From Microbacterium sp. CGR2 (GTDB lineage Bacteria; Actinomycetota; Actinomycetes; Actinomycetales; Microbacteriaceae): 64,000 nt of DNA. The translations under genes and the position numbers were made by a program. The stretch is from contig NZ_RBHX01000001.1 in assembly GCF_003626735.1 (NCBI RefSeq), positions 744,001 through 808,000 on the forward strand, given 5' to 3'. Of this stretch, positions 54,989 through 63,553 are shown piece after piece. The first letter of the stretch is position 1. The number at the start of each line of letters is the position of its first letter. The notes under the pieces are model-generated. The model was not told the origin of the DNA, did no database searches, and saw nothing but the letters and a program-made list of their open reading frames with translations.

Positions 54989-56335
54989 TCACTTCCTCCT
55001 GGTCTTGACCGCGGTGGTGTCCAGGCGCGGGTTGAACGACGCTGTCACCGGCGCGAGGTCGGAGTGCTGCGGAGCGAACCAGGTGCCGAACAGGGCCACG
55101 GCGGCGAGAACTCCGAAGAAGGCGATGACCGACCAGAAGTTGCCGGTCGCCAGCAGCAGCGCCGTCGCGATCGCCGGGGACAGACCGCCCCAGACTGCGG
55201 CGCCGACCCCGTACGAGAGGGACATCGACGTCGTGCGCGCCTGCGGCCGGAACATCTGCGCCATGACGGTCGACAGCGGTGCCCACGCACCGCTCAGAGT
55301 GACGCGGATGACGGAGACGAGAAGGAAGATCAGCGCGATCTGCTGGTTTCCGATCACGATGACCAGCGGCACCATGACGACGGCGGACAGCAGGATGCCG
55401 GTGAACATGACCCTCTTCGCGCCCCACTTGTCGCCCAGCCAGGCCAGCGGGAGCGTGACCAGCGCCTCGATGAAGGAGGCGAGAGTCATCGCACCGAGGA
55501 TGAGGCCTGCGGAGAGTCCGACCTCCGGGCTGGTGGCGTAGCTCTGCACGAACGATGTCGCGATGACGTAGCCGCCCGACGACATGGCGATGATGCAGAA
55601 GCCGAGCAGCATCGGCCAGCCGTTGTTCTTGAGGGCGAACAGCAGAGGGGTGGACTGCTTCTGGCCCTGAACCTTCTCCTCGAAGACCGGGGTCTCCTCC
55701 ACCCGGTAGCGCACCCACATGCCGACACCGATGAGCACGATGCTGAAGAGGAACGGCACGCGCCAACCCCAGCTCAGGAGAACGTCGTCACCCTGGGAGG
55801 CGAGGATCCAGAAGGCGCCGGAGGCCATCAGCGCTCCGAGCGGATTGCCCAGCTGCGTGAAACCGCCGTAGAAGGTCTTGTACTTCTCCGGCGCGCTCTC
55901 CACCGCCATCAGGCTCGCACTGCCCCACTCGCCGCCGACGGCGAGTCCCTGAGCGATGCGCAGCACGACGAGCAGGATCGGCGCCGCGATGCCGAGGGTG
56001 TCGTAGCCGGGAAGGCAGCCGACGAGCACGGTCGCGATGCCCATCACGAAGAGCGTGATCGTCAGAGCTTTCTTGCGTCCGAGTGTGTCGCCGATGTGGC
56101 CGAAGATGATCCCGCCGAGCGGACGCATGAAGTACGCCACGGCGTAGGTGCCGAAGGACGCGAGCGTTCCGAGCCCCGGATCGATGTCGGGGAAGAAGAT
56201 CTGCGGGAACACGATCGCGGCAGCGGTCGCGTAGATGTAGAAGTCGTACCACTCGATGGTGGTGCCGACCACTGCGGCGACTCCTGCCTTCATGGCTCGG
56301 CGGTGCCCCAGGGGTGGTGCCGTGGAAACGGACAT
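54989..56335 (-). CDS. MFS transporter, metabolite:H+ symporter (MHS) family
   Basis: A 448-residue symporter. GTTIEWYDFYIYATAAAIVF and GHIGDTLGRKKAL are the MHS signatures, shared with proline/betaine, shikimate and alpha-ketoglutarate permeases. It is the first gene of the operon and probably imports its substrate. AAGGAG is seven bases before the ATG at 56335; a TTG at 56341 is less likely. It diverges from the Lrp-type regulator. Confidence 0.9.
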   Translation of the reverse strand: MSVSTAPPLGHRRAMKAGVAAVVGTTIEWYDFYIYATAAAIVFPQIFFPDIDPGLGTLASFGTYAVAYFMRPLGGIIFGHIGDTLGRKKALTITLFVMGIATVLVGCLPGYDTLGIAAPILLVVLRIAQGLAVGGEWGSASLMAVESAPEKYKTFYGGFTQLGNPLGALMASGAFWILASQGDDVLLSWGWRVPFLFSIVLIGVGMWVRYRVEETPVFEEKVQGQKQSTPLLFALKNNGWPMLLGFCIIAMSSGGYVIATSFVQSYATSPEVGLSAGLILGAMTLASFIEALVTLPLAWLGDKWGAKRVMFTGILLSAVVMVPLVIVIGNQQIALIFLLVSVIRVTLSGAWAPLSTVMAQMFRPQARTTSMSLSYGVGAAVWGGLSPAIATALLLATGNFWSVIAFFGVLAAVALFGTWFAPQHSDLAPVTASFNPRLDTTAVKTRRK

Positions 56336-56441
56336 GTGCAAGCTCCTTCGCTTGGTCGGTGCGGGGAGACTCTACGCGCACTCCGCTCGGCCAATCTTCC
56401 GTTGGTGCTCCGTGTTTCCGTCGTTTCATGCAGTATTACGG

Positions 56442-56490
56442 CGATTTCGCGTGAATCGACCTCTGGTGAGCGCTTTCATTCGTCGAAAAT
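56442..56490. promoter_or_regulatory. Candidate Lrp/AsnC binding sites
   Basis: CGATTTCGCGTGAATCG (56442-56458) is an inverted repeat with 5-bp arms and an AT-rich setting. A second loose TTTC...GAAA symmetry follows at 56474-56489. Both lie between the MHS operon and the Lrp gene. Confidence 0.4.
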
Positions 56491-56526
56491 CGGCGTGGGG
56501 CACGCAGATCCGGGTATTCTCACGCT

Positions 56527-57477
56527 GTGATCATCCATTCCCCGCAGGCGGCCCGAGAGCGCGACGTGAGCGCTCTCGACGACCGGCTGATTCGCGCACT
56601 CCAATCGGATGGCCGCGCCAGCGTCTACGAGCTCGCCCGAGTGCTGGGCACGTCCCGTGATCTCGTCTCTCGCCGACTCAGCGCATTACTCGAAGGGGAG
56701 CGCCTTCGAGTGGTCGCGGCGCTCACGCCGCGCTTCGCCGGGCTTCATGTGCTGATCCACGGCGGCGTCCTCGTCGACGGTCCGGCGGCTCCGGTCGCCG
56801 AGCAGATCGCCGACCTTCCCGGAACCGTCTTCGTGTCGCGAGTCGCGGGCGTCTACCCGATCGTGTTCGAGTCACGCCACAGCGACGCCGACGAGCTGCA
56901 CGCGACTCTCGAACGCATCCGCACCATTCCTTCCGTCCGCCAGATTCGCGTCAACACCTACGACGCACTGCTCAAGGAATTCATCACGGCGAGTTCCACT
57001 CCGGATGTCGGTACGAGCGTGGCGCTGGACGGCATCGACCAGGAGCTCATCGCGATCCTCCAGAACGACGGCCGGACCAGTTACCGCGCTCTCTCGGAGG
57101 CCGTGCGACTCTCTCCCTCGTCAACTCGCGCGCGCGTGCAGAGGCTGATCCGTGCCGGCGTCATCCGCATCTCAGCCATCAACACCGGCGGCCTCTCCCG
57201 CAATCGGGTGGCCATCGGGATCGGCATCACTCTCCGTGGAGACGCCACCCCGGTGCGCGACCTTCTCGTACGCGCCCCCGCGATCGATCTCGTCGCCCGC
57301 TCGCACGGAACATACGACTTCATCGCCACGGCGGTGGGTACGGCATCCGCCGGCATCCTGGCTCTCATCGAAGAGCTCCGGGCGCTGCCGGAGATCGGCT
57401 CCCTCGAGACGTGGGCGCACCTCGACATCGTGAAAGAGGACTACACCCGAACGCTGGGTCCGGCGATTCGCTCGTGA
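56527..57477 (+). CDS. Lrp/AsnC family regulator with two Lrp units
   Basis: A 316-residue regulator made of two Lrp-like modules. HTH one lies near residues 20-60 (DDRLIRALQSDGRASVYEL) and HTH two near residues 165-205 (DQELIAILQNDGRTSYRAL), each followed by a RAM-type ligand domain. Double-length Lrp proteins are common in actinobacteria. The GTG at 56527 lies about seven bases after TATTCT (56515-56520) with no ribosome site, so the mRNA may be leaderless; a GTG at 56566 is an alternative. It likely controls the divergent guanidino-type operon in response to an amino acid. Confidence 0.88.
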   Translation: MIIHSPQAARERDVSALDDRLIRALQSDGRASVYELARVLGTSRDLVSRRLSALLEGERLRVVAALTPRFAGLHVLIHGGVLVDGPAAPVAEQIADLPGTVFVSRVAGVYPIVFESRHSDADELHATLERIRTIPSVRQIRVNTYDALLKEFITASSTPDVGTSVALDGIDQELIAILQNDGRTSYRALSEAVRLSPSSTRARVQRLIRAGVIRISAINTGGLSRNRVAIGIGITLRGDATPVRDLLVRAPAIDLVARSHGTYDFIATAVGTASAGILALIEELRALPEIGSLETWAHLDIVKEDYTRTLGPAIRS

Positions 57478-57492
57478 CGTGCTGGTGGGTGT

Positions 57493-58002
57493 CTAGCGTG
57501 CGAGGTCGACGGCGTGCCCGAGCGCGACGACGGCCATCTGTCCTCCGAAACCTTCGGATGGCGTGAAGTCCAGGCTCGTGCTGGTGGCGAGGTAGATGAC
57601 GGCAGCGACTGCGGCCACGAGCAACAGCAGCAGGAAGGCGAAGATCACGGCGCTCAGGCCGCGGTATCCGCCGGACGTCGGAACCTCAGGGGCGACGGAC
57701 GGCTGCGCCCAGTCGGCGGCCGCTGCAGGGGGCGGCGGGGTTTCCAGGAGCGACGGCTTCGGGCGATCGGTACGGCGCCGCGTGTCGGTCGAAGCCGGCG
57801 GGATGACCTCCGACGCGGGCGGGATCTCCATGGCGGGCGGAGCCAGCAGCCCGTCGGGGATCGGCGTCTCCGGAGGAGGGGGCGGGATGACCACATCGGC
57901 GGGCATCGCCGCATCCGCAGGCTCGATCGCCGGTTCGTCCGGCGCGCTCACCGGCTCGTCGGGCCTGCCCGGCTGATGCGGATTCACGCTGCCGTCGCTC
58001 AT
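57493..58002 (-). CDS. Proline-rich single-pass membrane protein, hypothetical
   Basis: A 169-residue protein. Residues 1-115 are acidic and proline-rich, low complexity and probably disordered; one transmembrane helix lies near residues 118-140 (AVIFAFLLLLLVAAVAAVIY); a short tail follows. No family is recognised. It begins one base after the dcd stop codon on the same strand and may be cotranscribed. Confidence 0.65.
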   Translation of the reverse strand: MSDGSVNPHQPGRPDEPVSAPDEPAIEPADAAMPADVVIPPPPPETPIPDGLLAPPAMEIPPASEVIPPASTDTRRRTDRPKPSLLETPPPPAAAADWAQPSVAPEVPTSGGYRGLSAVIFAFLLLLLVAAVAAVIYLATSTSLDFTPSEGFGGQMAVVALGHAVDLAR

Positions 58003-58003
58003 G

Positions 58004-58609
58004 TCAACCTCCTACTGCTCCCACATCGGTCACTCCGACGTCGGTCTTGTGGAAATTCTGGAACGAACGGGATGCCGTCGGCCCCCGCTGCCCCTGATAC
58101 CTGTTGCCGTACGGGCCGGAACCGTAGGGGTTCTCGGCCGGGGACGTGAGACGGAAGAAGCAGAGCTGCCCGATCTTCATGCCCGGCCAGAGCTTGATCG
58201 GCAGAGTGGCGACGTTGGCCAGTTCGAGCGTCACGTGCCCGGTGAAACCCGGATCGATGAACCCGGCCGTGGAGTGCGTGATCAGCCCTAGACGGCCGAG
58301 GGACGACTTGCCCTCGAGGCGGGCGGCGACATCGTCGGGCAGGCTGACCTGCTCGTAGGTCGCGCCGAGCGCGAACTCGCCGGGGTGGAGGATGAACGGC
58401 TCATGCGGGGCGACCTCGATCAGACGCGTGAGCTCGGGCTGATCCTCCGCGGGATCGATGAACGGGTACTTGTGGTTGTCGAAGAGACGGAAGTACCGGT
58501 CCAGGCGCACGTCGACACTGGACGGCTGGATCATCTCGGGATCCTGCGGCTCTAGGCCGACGCGGCCGGATGCGAGTTCTGCCCTGATGTCGCGATCACT
58601 GAGAAGCAC
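58004..58609 (-). CDS. dcd: dCTP deaminase
   Basis: A 201-residue nucleotide deaminase that makes dUTP from dCTP for thymidylate synthesis. [13 protein letters not shown] is the nucleotide-binding signature, with Ser and Arg of the active site, and [14 protein letters not shown] carries the catalytic Glu-region and trimer contacts. The C-terminal lid is complete ([11 protein letters not shown]). Some actinobacterial homologues are bifunctional deaminase/dUTPases; that cannot be settled by eye. Confidence 0.96.
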   Translation of the reverse strand: MLLSDRDIRAELASGRVGLEPQDPEMIQPSSVDVRLDRYFRLFDNHKYPFIDPAEDQPELTRLIEVAPHEPFILHPGEFALGATYEQVSLPDDVAARLEGKSSLGRLGLITHSTAGFIDPGFTGHVTLELANVATLPIKLWPGMKIGQLCFFRLTSPAENPYGSGPYGNRYQGQRGPTASRSFQNFHKTDVGVTDVGAVGG

Positions 58610-58688
58610 GGGTTCAGCCTACTGCGCGCACTTTGTCCATCGGTGGAACGGCAGGTAGGCTGGCTCCACCCGCTCTCGAGTGGGTACG

Positions 58689-58761
58689 GGGCTGTAGTTC
58701 AATGGCAGAACTTCTGCTTCCCAAGCAGATAGCGCGGGTTCGATTCCCGTCAGCCCCTCCA
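58689..58761 (+). tRNA. tRNA-Gly (anticodon CCC)
   Basis: A complete cloverleaf: acceptor GGGGCTG pairs with CAGCCCC, the anticodon stem TCTGC/GCAGA holds loop TTCCCAA with anticodon CCC, the T arm contains GGTTCGATTCC, and the CCA end is encoded (58759-58761). It reads GGG glycine codons. Confidence 0.95.
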
Positions 58762-58767
58762 CATCGG

Positions 58768-59316
58768 TCACACGTTTCCGAGTTCGCGCCGGGCGAGTTC
58801 CATCGAGTTCAGGGCCGCCCGCTCCGTCGCGTGACCTTCGCTCACCGCCAGGAATTGTCCATCCGCCGCCTTCAGGCGCCAACGGTAGTCACCGGCACCA
58901 TCTCGGTACAGTTCGAATCGACCTTTCGCTCCGGCCGTGACCTTGGCGAGTTCGGCGGCGACTGCCGGATTCGTGACGTCCGCGAGGATCGTGGCACGAA
59001 GCTCTGCAGCGGGAGCCTGGATCGCGTGGGTGAATGACGACAGGATGCTGAGCGCAGTCGCTCTGTCCTCGTCCGTCACCCACTTCTCGCTCGCCAGCGC
59101 CTCGATGAGCTTCAGACCCGTCGCCGCCTCCTTGAGGTCAGTGCTGAGGGCGAGTGCGTGGGCGTGCTCGAACCGACGCGACCATTCCTGGCGCGCATCG
59201 GTGGCGCGCTGAGTGCGCCTTGTGATGGCGAAGCTGATGACAGACCAGACGAGCCCCAGCCCGGCCACCGCGGCTGCGATGACGGCCGCGAGAAGCGTGG
59301 CGGTGGGGTCGGTCAT
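58768..59316 (-). CDS. Hypothetical membrane protein with C-terminal YegP (DUF1508)-like domain
   Basis: A 182-residue protein. An N-terminal helix (about residues 5-27) anchors a helical region, and the last 45 residues (FELYRDGAGDYRWRLKAADG, then ASEGHATERAALNSM-type spacing) match the DUF1508/YegP repeat, a small beta-alpha fold of unknown function. The ATG at 59316 is chosen; a GTG at 59325 adds only three residues. It ends seven bases from the tRNA-Gly 3' end on the opposite strand. Confidence 0.72.
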   Translation of the reverse strand: MTDPTATLLAAVIAAAVAGLGLVWSVISFAITRRTQRATDARQEWSRRFEHAHALALSTDLKEAATGLKLIEALASEKWVTDEDRATALSILSSFTHAIQAPAAELRATILADVTNPAVAAELAKVTAGAKGRFELYRDGAGDYRWRLKAADGQFLAVSEGHATERAALNSMELARRELGNV

Positions 59317-59373
59317 GGGCCTCACGATAGTGCGTGCCCGACACCGGTGGCGAGGCTGGTGGCGGCCGGAAGA

Positions 59374-60192
59374 TCAGCGCACGTGGTCGACTGACCGCTG
59401 GAAAGCAGCGGCGGGGGCGACGCGGTGGATGCCGAGGTCGGTGCGGCCGGGCAGGATGTCGGCGCGCAGCGCCCGTGTTCCCCGGTACTCACCGTCGCGC
59501 AGGGTGCGGTACGGCTGCGAAGGCACCTCGTCGTGAATGCCGGCGAGCCTCGCGGTCAGCCGATCACGCTCCGCCTTCACGGCGTCGTCGTCGAGCGTGT
59601 CGGCGTCGTAGATGACGTGGAGGTCGAGCGACTCGATTCCGGTGTACCAGAGCGTGCCGTGCGTGAGCGGGAACAGCAGGGCGTCCAGGTCACCACTGAT
59701 GCCTCGGGAACCGATGCTCCTGGGATCCTCACCCGCCGTCACGATGATGAGCGCCCGCTTGCCCGTCAGACCGCCGTCACCGTACCGCAGCGGCAGCCCC
59801 GTGACCGCATCGACGCCGCCGTAGGCGAAGCCGTTGGTGAACACCCGGTCGAACCAGCCCTTGAGGATCGCCGGTGCGCCGTACCACCAGAGGGGGAACT
59901 GGAACACGAGCAGCTCCGCGGCCTCGAGCTTCTGCTGTTCCAGCCGCACGTCGTCCGGAACCAGTCCGCTCTCGTTGACCTCGCCCATCAGGTCGACGAT
60001 GTTGCCCGGGCGGCCGGCGATGTCCCGCTGGCTCAACAGCGGATCGAACCCCTGGCCGTACAGATCCGAGGTCTGCACTCGGTAGCGGTCCGCGAGCGCC
60101 TCCACTCCCGCGTCGAACAGCTGCCGATTCAGCGAGGCGGCCTGCGGATGTGCGTAGACCCAGTGTGCGGCGGAGGTCTGGGCGGTGGTCAT
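59374..60192 (-). CDS. NAD(P)H dehydrogenase (quinone), flavodoxin-like fold
   Basis: A 272-residue NQO1/MdaB-like flavoprotein. HPQAASLNRQLFDAG binds the FMN/FAD phosphate, FQFPLWWYGAPAILKGWFDR is the family signature, and a GDGGLTGKRAL segment follows. It reduces quinones by two electrons, protecting against redox stress. AAGGAGAATC precedes the ATG at 60192. The divergent TetR gene and the inverted repeat at 60241-60259 suggest repression released by a quinone or electrophile. Confidence 0.9.
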   Translation of the reverse strand: MTTAQTSAAHWVYAHPQAASLNRQLFDAGVEALADRYRVQTSDLYGQGFDPLLSQRDIAGRPGNIVDLMGEVNESGLVPDDVRLEQQKLEAAELLVFQFPLWWYGAPAILKGWFDRVFTNGFAYGGVDAVTGLPLRYGDGGLTGKRALIIVTAGEDPRSIGSRGISGDLDALLFPLTHGTLWYTGIESLDLHVIYDADTLDDDAVKAERDRLTARLAGIHDEVPSQPYRTLRDGEYRGTRALRADILPGRTDLGIHRVAPAAAFQRSVDHVR

Positions 60193-60240
60193 GATTCTCC
60201 TTGGCTGACGGGTGCAGTGGTCGTACGCTGGGATAAGGTT

Positions 60241-60275
60241 GTTACCTACCAACGGTAACTTACACATAGTAGGTA
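60241..60275. promoter_or_regulatory. TetR operator between flavoprotein and regulator
   Basis: GTTACC-N7-GGTAAC (60241-60259) is a perfect 6-bp inverted repeat. A wider pair TACCTAC (60243-60249) / GTAGGTA (60269-60275) overlaps it. The site lies about 50 bp from each divergent start. Confidence 0.6.
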
Positions 60276-60293
60276 TGGGGCGCAACGACGACT

Positions 60294-60884
60294 ATGACAG
60301 GCGCGAAAGAGGGCGCGCGACAGCGGATGTCAAAGGCCGACCGCCGCGCGCAGCTGCTGAGCGTCGCGCGCGAGATGATCCGCAGCGACGGCGCAGACGC
60401 ACTCACCCTGGGCACCCTCGCAGACCGCGCCGGCATCACGAAGCCCGTCGTCTACGAGCACTTCGGCGACCGCTCAGGGCTCCTCGCCGCGCTCTACCGC
60501 CAATTCGACGAACGCCAGCGCGCCTCGCTCGAGACAGCGCTCGCAAGCGCCGGACCCGACGCCGAAGGGGTGGTGGCCGTCGTCGCCGCGAGCTACCTCG
60601 ACTGCGCACGCGCCGAAGGCGCCGAGATGGGAGGAGTGGTCGCCGCCCTCAACGGCACGCCCGTGCTCGCGCGGATGCGGCAGGAGTCGGTGGCGGCTTA
60701 TGTCGAACGCTGCCGCGCCGCCCTCACCGAGGTCGTCGGAGCCGACCGTGTCGAACCGATCGCCCTCGAGGCCGCCGTCGCCTCGGCCGACGCGCTTGCG
60801 GGCGCCGTGCTCGCCTCCCGCATCGACGAAAGCGCAGCCCTGCAGACGCTCAGGCGGTTCCTCCTCGCCGCGGTCACGGGCTGA
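60294..60884 (+). CDS. TetR family transcriptional regulator
   Basis: A 196-residue repressor. The HTH LTLGTLADRAGITKPVVYEHF is typical of TetR, and the C-terminal domain is Ala-rich and helical with a TetR_C_33-like pattern. Start choice is uncertain: ATG 60294 and ATG 60327 are both weakly supported. It probably represses the divergent quinone reductase and itself through the inverted repeat at 60241-60259. Confidence 0.88.
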   Translation: MTGAKEGARQRMSKADRRAQLLSVAREMIRSDGADALTLGTLADRAGITKPVVYEHFGDRSGLLAALYRQFDERQRASLETALASAGPDAEGVVAVVAASYLDCARAEGAEMGGVVAALNGTPVLARMRQESVAAYVERCRAALTEVVGADRVEPIALEAAVASADALAGAVLASRIDESAALQTLRRFLLAAVTG

Positions 60885-60904
60885 GGCCCCTTTCCGAGAC
60901 GATG

Positions 60905-60941
60905 GATTCTGGACCCGAATCTGCATTCTGGATCCAGAATC
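60905..60941. terminator. Hairpin between convergent TetR and sulfatase genes
   Basis: GATTCTGGA (60905-60913) pairs with TCCAGAATC (60933-60941). Inside it, ATTCTGGATCCAGAAT (60925-60940) is a perfect 16-bp palindrome that could form instead. It probably stops both genes. Confidence 0.6.
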
Positions 60942-60959
60942 GTGAGCCGTTGCGTCCGG

Positions 60960-62459
60960 TCAGGAACTCCCGATCGTCGACTTCAGCTTCGCCATGACCT
61001 GGTTGATCGTGAACGACGCAGACTCCTGACGTGCCGGGAACTCGACGAGCGTCTGCAGGATCTTCCCGACGTACGCCTGCGCCGGCACGAACAGGAACAC
61101 GTGCTCCAGCACCCAGTCCCAGTAGGTGTTCGACGTGATGTCGGCTCGCTCGAACGGATCGGTGCGCAGATTGAACAGCTTCGGGAACCGCAACTCGATG
61201 TACGGCTCCTGCCAGACCTGAAGTGTGCCGGCAGCGCGCTGCTCGAGGAACACGACCTTCCAGTTCTCGAAGCGCATCGCCGTGAGGTCGCCGTCGTCGG
61301 AGACGTAGAAGAAGTGCCGGCGAGGGCTGTGCTCCACGGCACCGGTGATGTAGTCGAGCTGATTGTGGCCGTCGAGATGCACCTTGTACTCGGTGCCGTG
61401 CAGCTCGGTGCCCGACTTCAGCCGGTCGGCGATGTCCGCGTCGCCGACCGCCGCCAGCAACGTCACGAACCAGTCGTTATGGCTCACGATGCCGTTGAGC
61501 GTCGTCTTCTCCGGGATACGCCCAGGCCAGCGCACCATCGCGGGAACGCGGTACGCACCCTCCCAGTTGGAGTTCTTCTCGTTGCGGAACGGCGTCATGC
61601 CGGCATCCGGCCAACTGTTCATGTGCGGGCCGTTGTCGGTCGAGTACATGACGATCGTGTTCTCGGCCAACCCCAACTCGTCGAGCAGGTCGAGCAGGCT
61701 GCCCACCACGTCATCGTGGTCGAGCATCGTGTCGTGGTACTCGGACTGCCAGCGCCCGGCTCTGCCTTTGCTCTCTTCCTTCGTGTGGGTGCGGAAGTGC
61801 ATGTGCGTCGAGTTGAACCAGACGAAGAACGGGGTGTCGTCGTCGGCCTGCTGGCGGATGAAGTCCGACGCCGCGTCGCGGAACTCCTCGTCGACCGTCT
61901 TCATCCGCTCCTTCGTCAGCGGCCCGGTGTCTTCGATTCGCTGAGTGCCGTCCTCGTTCGCCCACGAGTGGATCACACCGCGAGGCCGGAACTTCTCGCT
62001 GAAGCCGGGGAACTCCTCGTCGGTCGGATAGTCGGGGTGCTCCGGCTCCTCCTCGGCGTTGAGGTGGTACAGGTTGCCGAAGAACTCGTCGAAGCCGTGT
62101 GCGGTCGGAAGATGCTCATCCCGGTCGCCCAGGTGGTTCTTGCCGAACTGGCCGGTGGCGTAGCCGTGGTGCTTGAGCGCGTCGGCGATCGTGGGGTCCT
62201 CGGGCTGCAGGCCCAGCCCCGCACCCGGCATTCCGACCTTGGTCAACCCCGTGCGGTAGGGGTTCTGCCCGGTGATGAAGGCCGCGCGCCCGGCCGTGCA
62301 GCTCTGCTCGCCGTAGTAGTCGGTGAACTTCACGCCCTCGTCGGCGATGCGGTCGATGTTCGGCGTCCGGTACCCCATGAGACCGTCGGTATAGGTGCTC
62401 AGATTCGAGATGCCGATGTCATCGCCCCAGATGATCAGGATGTTGGGCTTGTCAGCCAT
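60960..62459 (-). CDS. Arylsulfatase (type I, formylglycine-dependent)
   Basis: A 499-residue sulfatase. The metal-binding GDD sits at residues 13-14, the modification site is SCTAGRAAFITGQ with Cys54 to be oxidised to formylglycine, and GKNHLGD and STDNGPHMNSW carry further active-site residues. The site follows C-x-A-x-R rather than the canonical C-x-P-x-R, a known variant. No signal peptide is seen. The ATG at 62459 has AAGGAG five bases upstream. It releases sulfate from an organic ester and is encoded next to its activating enzyme. Confidence 0.94.
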   Translation of the reverse strand: MADKPNILIIWGDDIGISNLSTYTDGLMGYRTPNIDRIADEGVKFTDYYGEQSCTAGRAAFITGQNPYRTGLTKVGMPGAGLGLQPEDPTIADALKHHGYATGQFGKNHLGDRDEHLPTAHGFDEFFGNLYHLNAEEEPEHPDYPTDEEFPGFSEKFRPRGVIHSWANEDGTQRIEDTGPLTKERMKTVDEEFRDAASDFIRQQADDDTPFFVWFNSTHMHFRTHTKEESKGRAGRWQSEYHDTMLDHDDVVGSLLDLLDELGLAENTIVMYSTDNGPHMNSWPDAGMTPFRNEKNSNWEGAYRVPAMVRWPGRIPEKTTLNGIVSHNDWFVTLLAAVGDADIADRLKSGTELHGTEYKVHLDGHNQLDYITGAVEHSPRRHFFYVSDDGDLTAMRFENWKVVFLEQRAAGTLQVWQEPYIELRFPKLFNLRTDPFERADITSNTYWDWVLEHVFLFVPAQAYVGKILQTLVEFPARQESASFTINQVMAKLKSTIGSS

Positions 62460-62543
62460 GAAGACTCCTTCGTTCACCGATGAGATCGGGCGGACGCCCG
62501 CGGTCGAAGCCAAGCACGACGAGGATCAGAAGCCCAGGGGCCC

Positions 62544-63455
62544 TCACTCGGAACGGGTGAGGCGGAACCCGATGTGCGACATACCGGTGTCCTCAGCCTG
62601 CGGCGAGCGCGCGGCCGGACGGAAACGCAGGCAGTAGTCCGGCGAGCAGAGGTGCGACCCGCCTTTGAGGACGCGCCTCGGGATGTCGGGGAATCCCTCC
62701 TGGGCACTGGCCGCCGCGAGGAGATTCGCCCGCTTCCCGGCATCCACGGGCTTGTCCGACAAACGGATGTGCCGCGGTGTGTAGAAGTCGGTCGTCCACT
62801 CCCACACGTTGGCGATCATGTCGTGGAGTCCGTAGCCGTTCGGCGGGTACGAACCGACGGCGGCCGTGCCGCCCACGCCCTGATTGTCGTACGGGAAGCG
62901 CCCCAGCCATGAGTTGGCCTGAGCCACGCCCTCCGGATACGCCTCATCACCCCAGGCGAAAGCGGCGCTCTCCCGTCCTCCGCGTGCGGCGTACTCGAAT
63001 TCGGCTTCGGTCGGAAGCCGCATGCCCGCCCAGTCGGCGTAGGCCACGGCATCCTCGAAGGCGATGTGCACGACCGGATGCTGCAACCGGTCGTCGATCG
63101 ACGATTCCGGGCCGAACGGGCGGCGCCAGGACGCCCCCGGCTGCCAGCGCCACCAGTTGCGCCAGTTGCGCAGATCCGTGGGTCCTGCCGTCGGGGTGAA
63201 CACCATCGACCCGGGGACGAGGTCGGCGGGGTCGGCCCCGGGATACGCGGAGACGTCGAGAGGGCGTTCGGCGACCGTCACGTACCCGGTCACGTCGACG
63301 AACTCGGCGTACTGCGCGTTCGTCACCGGATGACGGTCGATGAAGAACTCCGCGACCTCCCGCTCATGGACCGGCCGTTCATCCGGATAGAAGTCCTCGG
63401 AACCCATCAGGAACGTACCGCCGGGGATCCGGACCATGTCGCGCTTCTTCGTCAC
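62544..63455 (-). CDS. Formylglycine-generating enzyme (sulfatase-modifying factor)
   Basis: A 303-residue FGE that converts the sulfatase active-site Cys to formylglycine using copper and oxygen. IPGGTFLMGSEDFYPDE opens the domain, LPTEAEFEYAARGG is the family core and KGGSHLCSPDYCLRFRPAAR carries the two catalytic cysteines. It starts at GTG 63455 or ATG 63437; neither has a strong ribosome site. It lies upstream of the sulfatase on the same strand, separated by 84 bp. Confidence 0.94.
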   Translation of the reverse strand: MTKKRDMVRIPGGTFLMGSEDFYPDERPVHEREVAEFFIDRHPVTNAQYAEFVDVTGYVTVAERPLDVSAYPGADPADLVPGSMVFTPTAGPTDLRNWRNWWRWQPGASWRRPFGPESSIDDRLQHPVVHIAFEDAVAYADWAGMRLPTEAEFEYAARGGRESAAFAWGDEAYPEGVAQANSWLGRFPYDNQGVGGTAAVGSYPPNGYGLHDMIANVWEWTTDFYTPRHIRLSDKPVDAGKRANLLAAASAQEGFPDIPRRVLKGGSHLCSPDYCLRFRPAARSPQAEDTGMSHIGFRLTRSE

Positions 63456-63553
63456 GATTTTCAGCGTAGTCCGGCGCCCACGAGAAGGTACTCCGGCATC
63501 AGCTGTTCCCGCAACCCGCATCAATTCCGCGACGGCGCGAGTACGTTCTAGGA

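Noticed and set aside
51671..56530. A very long plus-strand open frame (over 1,600 codons)
   Set aside because: It lies antisense to five well-supported genes with complete active-site motifs. Its translation is low-complexity Arg/Gly/Asp-rich, the usual mirror of high-GC codon use.
60942..62483. Plus-strand frame opposite the sulfatase
   Set aside because: The sulfatase has FGly and metal motifs on the minus strand; the opposite frame is Arg/Val/Glu-rich with no recognisable domain.
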